Origin: an uncultured Sutterella sp.
GTDB lineage: Bacteria; Pseudomonadota; Gammaproteobacteria; Burkholderiales; Burkholderiaceae_F
Reading direction: 5' to 3'
Assembly: GCA_934249275.1 (NCBI GenBank)
Contig: CAKQKT010000100.1
Coordinates: 1 to 6,219 of the forward strand
Length of the DNA stretch: 6,219 nucleotides
Shown: positions 5,518 to 6,219 of the stretch, one piece after another
Numbering within the stretch: position 1 is the first letter of the stretch
Layout of the letters: each line of letters begins with the position of its first letter
Notes under the pieces: generated by a model
Told to the model about the DNA's origin: nothing
What the model saw: the letters and a program-made list of their open reading frames with translations, nothing else
Databases searched by the model: none
Made by a program: the position numbers and the translations under genes

Positions 5518-5673
5518 AAGTCCCTCTTGGAGACTGCGGATTCATGACTTGATTGAAGGCCGGGATCAGTGGCTTGAGGTCTTCATGAGGCTTCCGGATG
5601 ATCAAAACTTGTTTCAGCGCGGTTCATGCAGAAGCACGGAAGGTTCGATGTAGAATGTCGACCGCCGTCTTCG
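5518..5673. other. Intergenic stretch after the U32 gene with one possible promoter
   Basis: No coding frame is convincing here. TAGAAT (5651-5656) is a 5 of 6 match to a plus-strand -10 box, without a recognisable -35. A start near 5663 would give a transcript running directly into the terminator at 5674-5709, a very short RNA or an attenuated leader for the next gene. Otherwise the stretch would be a 3' untranslated region of the U32 mRNA. Confidence 0.3.
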
Positions 5674-5709
5674 CGCTCCCGGCCTAACGCCCGGGAGCGT
5701 TTGTTTTTA
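5674..5709 (+). terminator. Strong intrinsic terminator between U32 gene and acyltransferase fragment
   Basis: CGCTCCCGG (5674-5682) pairs perfectly with CCGGGAGCG (5691-5699) around an 8-nt loop, followed by TTTGTTTTTA. The plus-strand orientation is clear, because the minus strand has no T-tract after the stem. It probably ends the U32 transcript with about 156 nt of 3' untranslated RNA. It also blocks readthrough into the acyltransferase fragment, whose ATG is only 21 bp further on. Confidence 0.9.
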
Positions 5710-5730
5710 TATCAATCAACGATTATTCCG

Positions 5731-6147
5731 ATGCGATCATCCTCCCCTGTGAAAATCGAGCATCTGTGGCGCAATGACATTACAGGCCTGAGGGCCGTAG
5801 CCGTTCTGCCTGTCCTGCTATTTCATGCTTTCCCGAATCTGCTGCCCGGCGGCTTTTTCGGCGTTGATGTGTTCTTCGTCATTTCCGGCTATTTGATTTC
5901 AGGGATCATTTTTCGCGGATTGATTGACGGCACTTTTAGCTATAGGAGCTTTTACGAAAAGCGCATCAAGCGAATTCTTCCCAATCTCCTGCTGCTGATC
6001 GTGTTTGTCAGCGTAATGGGCTACTTCTTTTTGCTCCCTGAGGAATATTCAAACCTGGGCAAGCATATCTATTCGAGCACCGGGTTCTTTCAGAACTTCA
6101 GGCTTCTCAAGGAGATCGGATACTTTACTGAAGATGCACTTCCGTGA
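5731..6147 (+). pseudogene. Truncated acyltransferase-3 (OafA/YrhL-like) membrane protein, N-terminal part only
   Basis: The 138 codons match the start of acyltransferase-3 family enzymes, which O-acetylate or otherwise acylate surface polysaccharides such as LPS O-antigen at the inner membrane. Visible are DITGLRAVAVLPVLLFH (16-32) with the R-x10-H pair R21/H32, GGFFGVDVFFVISGYLIS (40-57), the YEKRIKRILP block (75-84) and GFFQNF...GYF (118-132). Full proteins usually have about 350 residues, or 600 or more with a C-terminal SGNH domain. Here TGA at 6145-6147 comes where the LHLWSLxVEEQFY-type segment should follow, and no frame after it restores that segment. GC is about 49% over 5761-6120, well below its neighbours, which suggests horizontal transfer. 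The start at 5731 lies just before the conserved domain, but no Shine-Dalgarno is seen. An upstream ATG at 5626 would cross the terminator. Truncation at an assembly edge cannot be excluded. Confidence 0.75.
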
Positions 6148-6217
6148 ATTTCCAGAAATCCGGTAACAGCACCCCTTGAAGCTGCATGACGATAAGGGGA
6201 ATATTTTCACTGAGGCT
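6125..6217 (-). CDS. Possible C-terminal end of a minus-strand gene entering from the right edge
   Basis: Reading leftward from the window edge, 30 sense codons precede TAA at 6127-6125, containing IPLIVMQLQGVLLPDFWKF. The residues look protein-like, and the frame starts where the acyltransferase homology ends. It could be the tail of a transposase or other inserted gene that truncated the acyltransferase. An open frame this short is easily found by chance (roughly one in five), and I recognise no family. The stop also lies 20 bp inside the acyltransferase frame. Confidence 0.2.
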   Translation of the reverse strand, partial: SLSENIPLIVMQLQGVLLPDFWKFTEVHLQ

Positions 6218-6219
6218 TG

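Noticed and set aside
5626..5730. Upstream start for the acyltransferase frame
   Set aside because: It would translate through the terminator stem and adds residues unrelated to the family.
1..6219. CRISPR array, tRNA, rRNA, or complete insertion sequence
   Set aside because: No regularly spaced repeats, cloverleaf or TPsiC-like arms, rRNA signatures or paired terminal inverted repeats were seen on either strand.

Overview
The window looks like a chromosomal segment of a GC-rich Gram-negative proteobacterium. A betaproteobacterium of the Burkholderiales, possibly a gut Sutterellaceae-type organism, is my best guess. That rests on codon and GC style, a QseBC/PmrAB-type two-component system, RarD, and a U32 protein of the short type I associate with gut anaerobes. 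It is inference, not identification.

Layout. Bases 2-70 (+) appear to be the last codons of an unrecognised gene, closed by a strong intrinsic terminator at 105-138. rarD (312-1220, +), an inner-membrane drug/metabolite-type permease, follows. Its tail overlaps by 29 bp the tail of a convergent minus-strand cluster. Read in transcription order (right to left), that cluster is a small exported PepSY-domain protein (4009-3530), an OmpR-family response regulator (3423-2740) and its sensor histidine kinase (2721-1192). A hairpin plus T-tract (3488-3452) lies between the PepSY gene and the regulator, so the two parts may be only partly co-transcribed.

The divergent intergenic region (4010-4260) is the richest regulatory stretch. 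It has a 15-bp direct repeat at 22-bp spacing, a perfect 7-bp inverted repeat and a 20-bp near-perfect palindrome. These sit between the PepSY gene and a plus-strand U32-family gene (4261-5517), which probably encodes an Fe-S protein related to the RNA-hydroxylation factors TrhP/RlhA.

After the U32 gene comes a 213-bp gap with a textbook terminator (5674-5709), then the first 138 codons of an acyltransferase-3 (OafA/YrhL-like) membrane protein (5731-6147). This reading frame stops exactly where the conserved LHLWSLxVEEQFY-type segment should begin. It is about 49% GC against roughly 60-70% nearby, so it looks like a transferred and broken gene. The last ~75 bp do not continue it and may belong to an inserted element.

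How the genes may work together. The sensor kinase carries a Met/His-rich insert in its periplasmic domain. The neighbouring exported PepSY protein ends in a His/Met/Cys-rich tail. The PepSY promoter region carries phased TTAGG boxes of the kind OmpR-family regulators bind. Together these suggest a periplasmic metal-responsive (perhaps copper-type) sensing module. The metal link is inference from composition and context. I see no CRISPR array, tRNA, rRNA or complete insertion sequence.
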